Source: Pichia kudriavzevii
Taxonomy: Eukaryota > Ascomycota > Pichiomycetes > Pichiales > Pichiaceae
DNA: 64,000 bases
Direction of reading: 5' to 3'
Assembly (NCBI RefSeq): GCF_003054445.1
Contig: NC_042507.1
Location: 2,046,001 to 2,110,000 of the forward strand
The position numbers and the translations under genes are program-made. Every line of letters starts with the position of its first letter. Position 1 is the stretch's first letter. Shown one piece after another: positions 48,771-58,342 of the stretch. Below the pieces are notes generated by a model, which worked only from the letters and a program-made list of their open reading frames with translations, was not told the DNA's origin and ran no database searches.

Positions 48771-49580
48771 ATGTCAGATACCGAGTCTCTCTTTGACGGT
48801 GGGTTGTTTGAAGAACCTGAGGAGTTTCAAAGAAAGGAAATTCCTTCACATTTTGCCAAATACGAAAGAAAATACCAAACACCAGAGTTCCATCATTCTA
48901 TTGATGAAATCCAGCTGAGGTTGGTTGGCAAATCCCCCCTATGGGGGCACTTGTTATGGAATGCAGGTACGTATACTGCCAATTACATTGAAAAGCATCC
49001 CAAAGAAGTTAGGGGGAAGAAGGTGGTTGAGTTTGGTGCAGCGTCTGCACTACCATCGTTACTATGTGCCTTGAACGGAGCAGAGAGGGTGATATGTACA
49101 GACTATCCAGATCCAGATTTGTTGTCGAACATCAAGTACAACGTTGAACATCTGGAGTATTCGCCGGCACAAGAGATCATAGACGTTGAAGGTTTCATTT
49201 GGGGTAATCCGGTTGAGGACATTTCCCGCAAACTAGGCGGCAACGGCAAGGCCGACTTCCTCATTATGAGTGACTTGGTGTTCAACCACAGCGAGCACCA
49301 CAAACTCCTCAAATCATGCAAGGAACTCATCCAACCACTGGAGGAGGGCAAACCCAGAAGTGGTGGTAGATGCTTGGTTGTCTGGTCACCGCACCGACCA
49401 GTGCCAAAGATGGTGGAAAACGATTTCAAGTTCTTCAGTGACGCCGAGGAGCTGTTCAATTTTGACGTTGAACACGTGGAAATGGTCCATTGGGACCATC
49501 CAATGTTCCCCGACGACCCCAAGGAAACCGAGGAAATACGAAAGAGGGTCTACTGCTACATCCTCCACCCGACGTGGTGA
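48771..49580 (+). CDS. EFM7: Lysine methyltransferase Efm7/Nnt1
   Basis: A 269-residue seven-beta-strand methyltransferase of the METTL21/Nnt1 group. The SAM-binding motif I is KVVEFGAASALPSLLCAL, then ICTDYPDPDLLSNIKYNV, the DFLIMSDLVFNHSEHHKLLK motif with the family's post-motif acidic residue, and the C-terminal block VHWDHPMFPDDP. Yeast Efm7 (earlier Nnt1, proposed nicotinamide N-methyltransferase) methylates the N-terminus and Lys3 of elongation factor 1A. Length matches the yeast protein (261). A short 18-bp repeat array follows the stop. Confidence 0.92.
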   Translation: MSDTESLFDGGLFEEPEEFQRKEIPSHFAKYERKYQTPEFHHSIDEIQLRLVGKSPLWGHLLWNAGTYTANYIEKHPKEVRGKKVVEFGAASALPSLLCALNGAERVICTDYPDPDLLSNIKYNVEHLEYSPAQEIIDVEGFIWGNPVEDISRKLGGNGKADFLIMSDLVFNHSEHHKLLKSCKELIQPLEEGKPRSGGRCLVVWSPHRPVPKMVENDFKFFSDAEELFNFDVEHVEMVHWDHPMFPDDPKETEEIRKRVYCYILHPTW

Positions 49581-50277
49581 GCGCCTCTGTGGCCACCGAT
49601 GTGGTTCTGAATTTATAGATACACTAAATATCATGGATACACTAAATATTATAGATACACTAAATATTATAGATACACTGAACACAATGACACAACTTGT
49701 ATAACTAACAATTCTAGCAATTTCGCATAGGGGCAATTTCCATGTTCAATTATCTTTCCTAATCCGTATTATTAAAATCGGTGGCTGGTTCCAGGAACAG
49801 AGGAGAAAATAACAGAGTTGGCGGGAAGAAAAAAAAGTATTGGCATTCTCGCTCAATGCCAATTTGTCAATAGTCTTTTAATACATGCTGGTTTATCATT
49901 AATGAGAAATGTAAACATCGTTTGTTTGTGTTTTGTATTTCTAGTTTTCTTTTCTGGAAAACAAGGGGGAAGAATCATAGACGGCAAATATAGTGGTTCT
50001 ATTGATCTCTTGTAGGATAAGACTATCTCTTTTTTTTTCATTTGCTACATCACTGCTTTCTCCACCAATTCCTCAGAGACACCGTTTCAATCAAGGCTAG
50101 CCAGTACAGGATCGACAAGACAACGGGTACCATACACTACAAAGACTCAAACGTAAAAAAAAAAAGTATTAAAGCCAGATAGCAGCAACAACAACAGCAC
50201 AGAACAGCACCACACACACCTTGGGAGAAAAGGCTATAACTTTGGATACAAGAAAGAAACCTTTACGTCACTAAGCC
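49581..50277. promoter_or_regulatory. Intergenic: EFM7 3' flank and promoter of Sic1-like gene
   Basis: A 697-base gap that begins with the 18-bp repeats. An A-rich run lies at 50154-50165, then AAC/CAGCA-type repeats at 50180-50215 just before the start of the next gene. No gene is seen. Confidence 0.4.
49615..49686. repeat. 18-bp tandem repeat, four copies, downstream of EFM7
   Basis: The unit ATAGATACACTAAATATT occurs four times with a few changes, ending in a diverged copy. It starts 34 bases after the EFM7 stop and so probably lies in the 3' UTR. Confidence 0.9.
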
Positions 50278-51627
50278 ATGAGTCGTCAACCATCAACCCC
50301 ACCGCCAATGGAAGATGAGGCATATAATCCTTTTTTCCAAACACCACATAAGGGCAGTAGTGGCAGCAATACTGGGAATGTGACGATTATCAACAGCCAT
50401 TCCATCAAGAGCAAAAAATACGAAAAGAATCACACTATGTTGTTTACACCGCAAACACCTTGTGTGCAGGGAAGCGAAGAGGACTTCCCATGTAGTTTGC
50501 TACCAATGTCACCGCAAACCACCACTCATAAAAGCCATGCAACACTCGATGTGTTCAACACCAAGAAGAATTCGATGAACCCATTGAGAACCCCAGAGAC
50601 TACGCCAAGGTACCGCAAATGGGAAGTATCGGACTCAGCTTTAGAAGGCAGCAGTTTGTTGCCGTTTACTCCAGGTCCCAGGAAAAGAGAAGGATTATTG
50701 GAATGTAGGGCCAGGTATAATGAGGAACATAAGATTGAGCCGAAGAAGTTGCTGGATTTTGGTAAAAGTAGTCTGATGAAATGCGAAGACTACTCAAACA
50801 AGGAAGACGAATTAATGAACTACAATTCTAGTGAGTATGAAAGTGAGGAGGATTCTCAAACCAAACTACTACAAGAGAAGCTGAAGATCCAACTTGACTG
50901 TAATGAATATCCAACAAAGGATCCACAAACACCACGACACCAAATTGGAAGTGATGATATCATCAGAAGGTTAGGGGAGGAGAAGCTGAAATACCCCGAG
51001 TTGAATAAAGTGGATGACATAGTAGTCCATAAAAGTATAAAGAATCCATTTATTGTGGATAAGGTTGGGAAAAAAACAACTAATAGGAAAATACGTACCG
51101 ATCACAATTCAAGGTTTGATAAGGAGCTCGAGTTAGTCTATCATTCTACAGGAGAGAAATTTTATGTTCAGCTATCGGAAGAAGCACAGAGAATCAAGCC
51201 CAAAAAGTTAAATTTCTCTGAATTCAAGAGAGTCAGTGATAAGTTTGACCCCACAGTTGTTAGTACTCCTGTTGAGGAAATTGATTTTTTACAGACCCCA
51301 CAGAGAGGCAACAAGATGTCAATTAAGGGACTATTGAATTATGACGGAAGCACAGATGCAGATACAGAAGAATCAGAAGACGAAGTCCCCAAAGGGGTCA
51401 ACCATGAGAAAATTGCCAATCCTTTTAGGGGCGAATTTAGTAGCTGCCATGAATTTCCAATTGAGAAATTCAGTGATTATCTTCATGTGCAACGCCATGA
51501 GGGTCGGGATAAATACATTGCTGGTGAAATCGAATATGTGAATCACCATACTGGAGAGCACAAGGTAGAGAAGTTGTCAAGAGACGTGTCACCAATACGC
51601 CCCCGGAAACTCAACTTTGACAATTGA
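50278..51627 (+). CDS. Sic1/Sol1-like cyclin-dependent kinase inhibitor with duplicated C-terminal module
   Basis: A 449-residue, mostly disordered protein. The first 135 residues hold many CDK-type Ser/Thr-Pro sites (Thr7, Thr22, Thr57, Thr60, Ser78, Thr105, Thr109, Thr131). Several have Phe or Leu two before the Thr, the sort Cks1 prefers. The C-terminus carries two modules of the shape NPF, then YxNxxTGE-like, then LSxE, then IKPKKLNF: one with NPF at 256-258 and ELELVYHSTGEKF to PKKLNF at 283-313, the other with NPF at 381-383 and EIEYVNHHTGEHK to PRKLNF at 417-447. Yeast Sic1 ends with one such module (NPF, then YVNKKGE, RRLTDEE, FKPKAL), its Cdk1 inhibitory domain. The role is therefore inferred: a G1 CDK inhibitor destroyed after multisite phosphorylation. 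Confidence 0.7.
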   Translation: MSRQPSTPPPMEDEAYNPFFQTPHKGSSGSNTGNVTIINSHSIKSKKYEKNHTMLFTPQTPCVQGSEEDFPCSLLPMSPQTTTHKSHATLDVFNTKKNSMNPLRTPETTPRYRKWEVSDSALEGSSLLPFTPGPRKREGLLECRARYNEEHKIEPKKLLDFGKSSLMKCEDYSNKEDELMNYNSSEYESEEDSQTKLLQEKLKIQLDCNEYPTKDPQTPRHQIGSDDIIRRLGEEKLKYPELNKVDDIVVHKSIKNPFIVDKVGKKTTNRKIRTDHNSRFDKELELVYHSTGEKFYVQLSEEAQRIKPKKLNFSEFKRVSDKFDPTVVSTPVEEIDFLQTPQRGNKMSIKGLLNYDGSTDADTEESEDEVPKGVNHEKIANPFRGEFSSCHEFPIEKFSDYLHVQRHEGRDKYIAGEIEYVNHHTGEHKVEKLSRDVSPIRPRKLNFDN

Positions 51628-52350
51628 TTTTTCTCCCCTTACCCTTCCCCTTCCCCCCTTCTTCCCGGTTATCTGTGTCCAAACCAAACGACACAACAAA
51701 GGATAAACCAAAAGGGTGAACCAACAAGGAAATTTGTATAGTAGTAACCAATGTAATGTACGTATTGTGTATATAATCTTTTTATGTTTTCGGTGGAAAT
51801 TAGATGCATAAAAATAAAGTGAAAAATTAACCATTGGCCGCGGGGAAACCGGGGCTAATTTCGCATTAAATTGGAGTTAGAAATTCCCATTTTGGTCTAG
51901 AAAGTGCCACAGTGGAACTAAAATTTATTGAAAAGGCGGACCAAAATCCGCATTATTGCCAATGTAGCAAATCTGTGGAAGCGGGACAGGGTTAACCATG
52001 CAGATCTGCAGCATTTATGGTAAGACAATGAAGCGCAACTAAGGTCCAATATAGGGTTAAAATAACGTTTCCTGCATTGTTGTTTATCCAATCCAGTTTA
52101 GTTTGCAAAAGAAGATCAGCGCTGGTCGAAATACTCTTCTAGCTCAGTAAACAACAATTTCAAGTCACCTCGTGGTTGTCCATTCTGGGCGTCACTGTCA
52201 CTTAAATACAGCCATTCGTCATTTCTAAGATATTCGTGGACCACTCTACATCCTTTGGTTTTTATCTCCTGGATTATAAACGCACCACTTCTCTCTTGTA
52301 TATCCGGTTCCTCGTGTATTGGATGCTGTAACTTTGTTCACTACCAGAGA
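51628..52350. other. Intergenic region with a possible minus-strand terminal exon
   Basis: A 723-base gap after the Sic1-like gene. The first half has C-rich tracts then AT-rich 3' sequence. From 52116 to 52337 the minus strand holds a conserved-looking 73-codon open stretch without a start codon (see findings). The rest shows nothing I can name. Confidence 0.4.
52116..52337 (-). pseudogene. Possible terminal exon or gene remnant, no start codon
   Basis: The frame is open for 73 codons on the minus strand, between an upstream TGA (52340..52338) and its own TGA (52118..52116). The predicted residues include GCRVVHEYLRNDEWLYLSDS and LKLLFTELEEYFDQR, which look like a folded protein C-terminus rather than chance. 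There is no ATG. TTACAG at 52333-52328 could be a splice acceptor, but I find no TACTAAC or GTATGT partner nearby. I do not recognise the family. It overlaps the promoter of the gene at 52351. Confidence 0.3.
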
Positions 52351-53130
52351 ATGAAAAATAATTTGGTCAACGATCCTTCTGATACCCCCTTTTTCAATAA
52401 GTACCAAAATGTTCAAAGTAAAGTCAACTACCCTATTTTCGAGACACAAGAAGAGAGGTTGACCAGTGAAATAATCAATGATTTGGTGAATGATGAAAAT
52501 CTACTAAATGATTCCGATTTGTCGGATTCATATGACCCATTAGAAGAGTTACTCTTGTTGACCCCTTCAACTTCTTCTTACTCTATGCACGCAAATGACC
52601 AGTTTCTAGATTTTGACAACCCCTTGAATCAACCACTACCTCCTTCTGATCCTTTATGGACAACGTCTTCGTATCTCCCTCCTCATTCTACAGAGCCGTT
52701 GCTGGAAGAGTCGTCGACAATTTCCAACATTTTATATAACAACAAGATGAAGGAACAGCTGAGAAAAAAGAGAAATTCCTCTACAGATTTAACCTCAAAT
52801 TTGAAGAACAGATACTCTGGTAGCTTACATTCACATTCAAATTCCTCTCTAAATCTGAACAAACCACAGAGAATCACCAAACCTGTTTCTCCAGAGTCAA
52901 AACGTTCAAACCAAACTATCAACAGATTCAGATCACAGTCTGTTAGTGCAGTACCTTTGCTAACCCCTTTACCTTCCTTCAATTCGACATCATCCTCATT
53001 TTCTTCAACCTCCTCTCCCTCTCTGAAAATACAAAAGGATAGAGTTGGAAGCATATCTCCAAACACAAAAGCTACAAATCCGTTTTATCACCCTCCAGCA
53101 ATTCTCAAAAGATTGAGTAATTCAGAATAA
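52351..53130 (+). CDS. Ser/Asn-rich disordered protein of unknown function
   Basis: A 259-residue protein, not recognised. It begins with a Asn/Asp/Leu-rich segment containing LSDSYDPLEELLLLTPS (about 50-70). A Ser/Pro-rich middle follows, then RFRSQSVSAVPLLTP, a phosphosite-like motif with basic residues three before Ser, and an ending NPFYHPPAILKRLSNSE. The composition fits a regulatory phosphoprotein. The start at 52351 is the first ATG; the frame is open upstream for 32 codons without one. Expression from this ATG would need a promoter in the preceding 200 bases, which also hold the minus-strand stretch noted above. Confidence 0.55.
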   Translation: MKNNLVNDPSDTPFFNKYQNVQSKVNYPIFETQEERLTSEIINDLVNDENLLNDSDLSDSYDPLEELLLLTPSTSSYSMHANDQFLDFDNPLNQPLPPSDPLWTTSSYLPPHSTEPLLEESSTISNILYNNKMKEQLRKKRNSSTDLTSNLKNRYSGSLHSHSNSSLNLNKPQRITKPVSPESKRSNQTINRFRSQSVSAVPLLTPLPSFNSTSSSFSSTSSPSLKIQKDRVGSISPNTKATNPFYHPPAILKRLSNSE

Positions 53131-53593
53131 ACATATAGATGCACGGGTGCATTTCAAGAAATGTTTACTATACTATACTATACTATACTATATTTTACTT
53201 TACTTCTTTTTACTTTATGATTTTACATGAAAAAAATTTATCATATACTTGTCAGCTACGTTTTTCTCTCCCCACGATTTTAATTGTTTTCTACTCTTCA
53301 AATTTTGAATTCTTCACTGTTCCAATGGACTTGGAATAGAATTTTCTCTTATATAGCCACCATATTAAGTTACGGCAACTATAACTGCTTCATCGGCTTG
53401 AAAATTTCCTCCGCGGCACAGTCCCAAATAGGCAATTTCCGCCAGAATTATTTACCCTGATAAGGGGGGGGGGGGGGGAGAATTCCTTGAAGGGTAAAAC
53501 CTGATGAATTAAAACAACTATCCAATTACTATAGGAAATGTGCCTTTACACTTTGTTTTAAAGTGATGAAGGGATTGATTTATACACCAAAAA
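53131..53593. promoter_or_regulatory. Intergenic: ACTAT repeat and G15 tract upstream of transporter gene
   Basis: A 463-base gap. (ACTAT)5 lies at 53167-53191, and an uninterrupted run of 15 G at 53464-53478, about 115 bases upstream of the next ATG. A GC patch (TCCTCCGCGGC, about 53407) precedes it. No gene is seen. Confidence 0.55.
53167..53191. repeat. ACTAT pentanucleotide repeat (five copies)
   Basis: Five exact ACTAT units followed by AT, shortly after the stop of the preceding gene. Confidence 0.9.
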
Positions 53594-55048
53594 ATGTCAA
53601 CACATGTAATCACTTCCCCTCGTTTGGATAAATCACCTGGATTTCAGATTTTCAAGTCCCCAGCCCTTAGATCGCTCTCATCTGCAAACTTGCTCCATTT
53701 TATCGACCATCCAAATGATACTGTTAATGATGAATTAGACGAACACAACATTTTGAGCGATGTACGTGAAATCATCATAGTTGAGGAAACAAGTGTGTGG
53801 ATTACAGGTTTGATCTATTTGGTTGGGACTGTTGCATTTTGGATACTGTCTGTTCAATTGATGAACGGCGTCATGAAGAAAACAGATTATCATCATCCCC
53901 TGTTGGCTGCTTATCTGAATGGTAGTTGCTTCTTATTCCTCGGCATCAGACCTTTGTATAGTGAATTTCTCGCATATGGGAGAGACATGAACCTATTGAA
54001 CGATCACAACCGCCATGAAAACTATTCATCAATGGATGCTGCGGAGGAATCAATGTCACTTCCGGAGGTAAGGTTATCCAAATCTGAGATTGGGAAAGTA
54101 GCATTTACAGCATCGCTATTTTATTTCTTAACCTGCTATTTTGGATCGGCCGCTTTGAATTACACTTCTGCATCAAACCAGACTATTTTAGCAACTTCCT
54201 CGTCAGTTTTCTCACTTATACTAGGTGTTTTATGCAATATCGAAAGGTTCACCTTGGGGAAGCTAGCATCTGTTTGCCTTTCCATGCTAGGGATCATCTT
54301 GATAACTTCCAATAAAGCCTCCAGTATAAGCGTAGTCACATTAGCATCCAAATTCAGTACGGAACTCATTGGGAACTTACTGGCTATAACTGGAGCTTTT
54401 GCCTATTCAGCATTCATGACATTACTAAAGATGAAACTGGGCAAACAGACAGATTCGGATTCAGATTCTTTATTGTACGGATTACTAGGTCTTTCCACAC
54501 TACTTTGTGGGATACCAATTTTACTTTTTTATCATGTATTGGGATGGGAAGTCCTGGAAATGCCCCAAAAGTTTTACATTTTTGGTATGCTATTAACATC
54601 GTCATTTTTCAATGCGTTATCTGATTATTTTGCCTCTTGCGCATCTTTGATCACATCACCTTTATCTGTTTCATTGTCATTATGTGCTGCAATACCAATA
54701 ACAATGTTTATTGATTCTTACTGCAATGATGGATTGAACCTTTCAATACAATATTTAGTTGGGGTGTTGTTTATTTTTTCTGCTTTTATTTTCACAAACA
54801 TTACAGAAGAAAAAGAGACTGTACAAAGTGCAATTGACAATGCGGTCGAGGAAGCAATCAATCATGATGAATCATTGTCTGTGTATTTGTCTCCACGCTT
54901 AAAATCAACTAATTCGGCCCCTACAAGTATCACTGACCTATCAATTTCCCATACACTTGACAGTAGCACCGACGATGTTGTCCCTAAGTTGATAGTTACT
55001 GGTGGTCAGAACCACAAATATTTTTTTAGAGAAATTAACAATCGCTAA
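53594..55048 (+). CDS. EamA-type membrane transporter, THI74/YML018C family
   Basis: A 484-residue protein with about ten hydrophobic spans, in the drug/metabolite transporter superfamily. It matches the yeast YML018C/THI74 pair in architecture: an N-terminal soluble stretch (about 1-65), a first span at WITGLIYLVGTVAFWILSVQ, then FYFLTCYFGSAALNYTSASN with the QTILATSSSVFSLILG span. The second repeat has GNLLAITGAFAYSAFMTLLK and CASLITSPLSVSLSLCAAIP. Yeast members localise to the vacuole or mitochondrial membrane, and THI74 is thiamine-regulated. The transported substrate is not known. The C-terminal 90 residues are acidic and Ser-rich. It converges on OSH3 with 57 bases between stops. Confidence 0.87.
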   Translation: MSTHVITSPRLDKSPGFQIFKSPALRSLSSANLLHFIDHPNDTVNDELDEHNILSDVREIIIVEETSVWITGLIYLVGTVAFWILSVQLMNGVMKKTDYHHPLLAAYLNGSCFLFLGIRPLYSEFLAYGRDMNLLNDHNRHENYSSMDAAEESMSLPEVRLSKSEIGKVAFTASLFYFLTCYFGSAALNYTSASNQTILATSSSVFSLILGVLCNIERFTLGKLASVCLSMLGIILITSNKASSISVVTLASKFSTELIGNLLAITGAFAYSAFMTLLKMKLGKQTDSDSDSLLYGLLGLSTLLCGIPILLFYHVLGWEVLEMPQKFYIFGMLLTSSFFNALSDYFASCASLITSPLSVSLSLCAAIPITMFIDSYCNDGLNLSIQYLVGVLFIFSAFIFTNITEEKETVQSAIDNAVEEAINHDESLSVYLSPRLKSTNSAPTSITDLSISHTLDSSTDDVVPKLIVTGGQNHKYFFREINNR

Positions 55049-55105
55049 TAAATAGACTTTCTATACATCATTTTTTTTCTCCACTTAAAGGCTTTAAAAA
55101 TACAA

Positions 55106-58100
55106 TCACCACAGCTTGACAAGTCCATCCCAATTATTGGATTTCCTACGATTCCAATAAGATTCATGTCCCTTTTTCAACTTCCAATCAAGGTCATTGA
55201 TGCCCTTCTCAAAAAATGCGGGTTGATGGACAACATCATTACCACTAGCATCTTTACGTCTTGTTCTTTGATCCTCCTCCAACTTTTGTTTAAGTTTTTC
55301 CGCTTCACCGACGTTACCTTGTTCGTACATTTTCTGATCAGGTCTCCTTCTAGAATCAGTTGGCGCACAGCTTTTGTGTACTTCATCAAAATGATTCAAT
55401 GAGCATGAAAATCTTGTAAACCCATATTTTTTTTCATGATTTGGTAATTCTGGTGATATTTTCCAAATTGACTTTCCTGTATTTAGCTTGATTTCTTCAG
55501 TCCATGTTCCATCAGCAGTCAAACTTAGTGGTTTGCTCGAGTTACCACTATAGACCTTCATTTCCAACCTCTCAGACCTAGAGCTGGTGAACCTACCATT
55601 TTGTGAAATAAATGTTATGACACATTTGTAGCCTTTATTAGACTTCACAGTCATCGTATCCACAGGTTCAGTATACTTTTCGCCCGTTAGAGAAACTACG
55701 TTTCTTAAAACTGTATTTGGTTGACTCCATTCGTATGCTTCATCAGAATTCCTCAACTTTAGCTGTAATGTACCATCAACTTGAATCTCTGCAGTCTTAC
55801 CATAAAACTTTTGTTGTGGACGTATAGAATGATCAATGTACCAATTTTGGGAATCAACATGTGCCGCCATAACAAACGGTTTGTGTATAACCTTCTCTGT
55901 CACGACCCGAATGCCCATGTCTGGTCGAATCAACTCAAAAGTTTCACCTAATAAGGGATTGAAGGGCTTCCTTATTGATCGAACCTTGTCTTTATAGGAA
56001 GATAAATAACTCACGGCAAATGCAGAAATCGTCAAGATCCTCTCACCGGTTTCCATCGGCGCCCGTAGTGCATTATCTATTAAAGTTGAGTATTCAAAAC
56101 ATTCGGTATATTTCTGTAAAAACGACAGCGGTTCATTGGTCTCAATTGGCATGCTTATACCAGCCATATCCTTACCGATACCTTTTCTTAAAATAGAGAT
56201 AAGAGATGGAGGTTCGCATGCGGCAGGAGGGACATCATTTCTTGGATTAAAAGGTCCATCATATGGCAATGGACACAAATCATGTTCTTTTTCCTCGTGA
56301 GAATCGGTCCGACTCAGTTTCAAAGATGTGCTTTCTTCATTTTCCTCCTCATCCTCCGATGAAGATGAAGTAGACGAGTCAATTACATCCAGTGCAAGTT
56401 TCTCCATATCTTTTTGAAATAAGTCAGAACTTATAATCGACTGCCTTTTCTCAAATTCTCGATTTTCAGCACTTGAATCAAGCATCACAACACCGTTGGA
56501 TGTCTCATTCACATATTCTTCGGCATCATAAAACTCTTGCGATAGCAATGATCTTGCCTGAGTGTCTGATCGAGCTAGCGACCTTGAGCTGGATCTGCCA
56601 ATTTCCTGTTTTAATAAATCCGAATAGTTCGACTCTAATTCCAAAATTTTTTCCATAATAGTGTCTAACTTTAATTTGCCGTCAGTGGCAACAAGTCCAC
56701 TAGATGAAGCCGACGAGCCAGATTTAGTCAATGTCAGACTGCGTGGTTGTTCAAGGTCAAATGTTTGCGTATCCGGGGTTGTTATCGGTGAGGAAATATT
56801 CAAACTATTATCATTTTGTTGGAGGTATGATTGAGAACTCTTTTTCTTTAGTCTCTGCAAAAATGATGGTTTCCTAGATGGCGTATTATTTGGAATCTGC
56901 GGTGCCTCAAGAGTAGATACCTTGTTATCTGGTTTATTCGAAGTCGAGGATGTTGAAATTGATAAGGATCCCTGCTGCGTTGTTGGGAATTTTGAAGAAT
57001 TTGATAATTCAGGTGTTGAAGGTGTTGATACTCTACCGCCAAAATGTTGATCATGACTCTTTTGTACATCGAGCAATGCAGAAACACACTCCTTCAATTC
57101 TGAAATCTGTGATTCAATAACTTGAAATTGTGAATTTGTTCTGTCTGAGTGACGGTGGCAACGAGGAGTTTTGCTATCATAAAATGAAGAAGAATTGCCA
57201 TTTTCAAATGAGTTGCTATCGTCGTCCGACATATTCTCTGACGTACCACCAATGGCAAGTCTTTGATCGATGCTTGATTTTGAGTCTTTCAATTTTTTAT
57301 TCTGCGTTTTGATAAAGTTAAACGCATTGATCCAGGTGTTGAAATCATTTTTATTTAGAGCTTTCAAAATCCATTGTTCCATACCCGAATCCAAATAGAA
57401 CATAAGCTCCGAAGAATCAGCTGATATAACAGTCTGGGTAATTAACATATTGCCCCTAATTCTGTTGGAGCTGTCACCCAGGTAGTAATTTAGAATTGAG
57501 TATGTTATATTCAAAGAAAAAAACCTCCTGTTAAATTGCCTTTTATTTTTTTTCCTTTTATTCTTCATCAAAAAACCTTCAAGATATTGGATCCCATTAA
57601 CATTGAGAATTCTAGTTGAGTTGTGATAATTTTGGTGTCCTTTATTCTGCTCTATTCCCTCAAATTTAGCCTTGGAAATAGAACTATTCATAAGTCTCTG
57701 TCTTGGTGGAGGGACGGAAGTGCTTAGAGGCTTGATCTCATATTTTAACAGTACCGTTTTAGCTTTGGTTTTCGAAAAAGTGTTATCAAATACAAAGGCA
57801 TATAGCCCACCGTTATGTGAATTGATTTTACCGGATTTAATGATATCACCGGGACATCTGCCCAGCCATGTTTTTTTAATTAGGAATCTATCCAACCTTT
57901 CTTCAAGGGTTCCATTAGATGAATTGATTGAAGTACGCAATGAATCAACATCTTTAGAAAATTCGTCTTTTCTGTGGTGTTGATGATTATGGTTATTCCC
58001 ACTAGGTAATGAAGTAGTAGATTGAAAAGAGGAAGAACTCTTTGGAAGCTGAGTGAAAAATCTGTGTGGAATCTGGTGAACTTCGTTGATATCCAGATTT

Positions 58101-58342
58101 TCAACCAGAACTGACAACGATTCTGACGATAAGCCTGGTTTATGGGTTTCGTTTGATGATTTCAAAGAATTTGAGGAACCATTTAGTTTTGAATGTTCAA
58201 TTGTGTCATTTTTATATTCATAAATACCTAATGTAAGGGAATTTTTCAACGGCTTGATTTTCCATTCGACTTTTGAGTTAATGGGAACATCAACCCATTT
58301 AATGGTGAAAGATTTGGACCTTATTTCAAAAGTCTCAGCCAT
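55106..58342 (-). CDS. OSH3: Oxysterol-binding protein homologue Osh3
   Basis: A 1078-residue protein with the Osh3 layout. An N-terminal GOLD-like region (about 1-210) is followed by a PH domain (about 250-350, GIQYLEGFLMKNKRKK to FNTWINAFNF). Ser-rich linkers follow, then a FFAT motif EFYDAEE (about 600) that binds Scs2/VAP, and the lipid-binding ORD (about 712-1060), with GISMPIETNEPLSFLQKYTE and PFNPLLGETFELI. Osh3 works at ER-plasma membrane contacts and handles PI4P. The family signature EQVSHHPP is changed to EKVIHKPF here (His820-Lys821). The GOLD-PH-FFAT-ORD order is particular to Osh3 among the yeast Osh proteins. Confidence 0.93.
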   Translation of the reverse strand: MAETFEIRSKSFTIKWVDVPINSKVEWKIKPLKNSLTLGIYEYKNDTIEHSKLNGSSNSLKSSNETHKPGLSSESLSVLVENLDINEVHQIPHRFFTQLPKSSSSFQSTTSLPSGNNHNHQHHRKDEFSKDVDSLRTSINSSNGTLEERLDRFLIKKTWLGRCPGDIIKSGKINSHNGGLYAFVFDNTFSKTKAKTVLLKYEIKPLSTSVPPPRQRLMNSSISKAKFEGIEQNKGHQNYHNSTRILNVNGIQYLEGFLMKNKRKKNKRQFNRRFFSLNITYSILNYYLGDSSNRIRGNMLITQTVISADSSELMFYLDSGMEQWILKALNKNDFNTWINAFNFIKTQNKKLKDSKSSIDQRLAIGGTSENMSDDDSNSFENGNSSSFYDSKTPRCHRHSDRTNSQFQVIESQISELKECVSALLDVQKSHDQHFGGRVSTPSTPELSNSSKFPTTQQGSLSISTSSTSNKPDNKVSTLEAPQIPNNTPSRKPSFLQRLKKKSSQSYLQQNDNSLNISSPITTPDTQTFDLEQPRSLTLTKSGSSASSSGLVATDGKLKLDTIMEKILELESNYSDLLKQEIGRSSSRSLARSDTQARSLLSQEFYDAEEYVNETSNGVVMLDSSAENREFEKRQSIISSDLFQKDMEKLALDVIDSSTSSSSEDEEENEESTSLKLSRTDSHEEKEHDLCPLPYDGPFNPRNDVPPAACEPPSLISILRKGIGKDMAGISMPIETNEPLSFLQKYTECFEYSTLIDNALRAPMETGERILTISAFAVSYLSSYKDKVRSIRKPFNPLLGETFELIRPDMGIRVVTEKVIHKPFVMAAHVDSQNWYIDHSIRPQQKFYGKTAEIQVDGTLQLKLRNSDEAYEWSQPNTVLRNVVSLTGEKYTEPVDTMTVKSNKGYKCVITFISQNGRFTSSRSERLEMKVYSGNSSKPLSLTADGTWTEEIKLNTGKSIWKISPELPNHEKKYGFTRFSCSLNHFDEVHKSCAPTDSRRRPDQKMYEQGNVGEAEKLKQKLEEDQRTRRKDASGNDVVHQPAFFEKGINDLDWKLKKGHESYWNRRKSNNWDGLVKLW

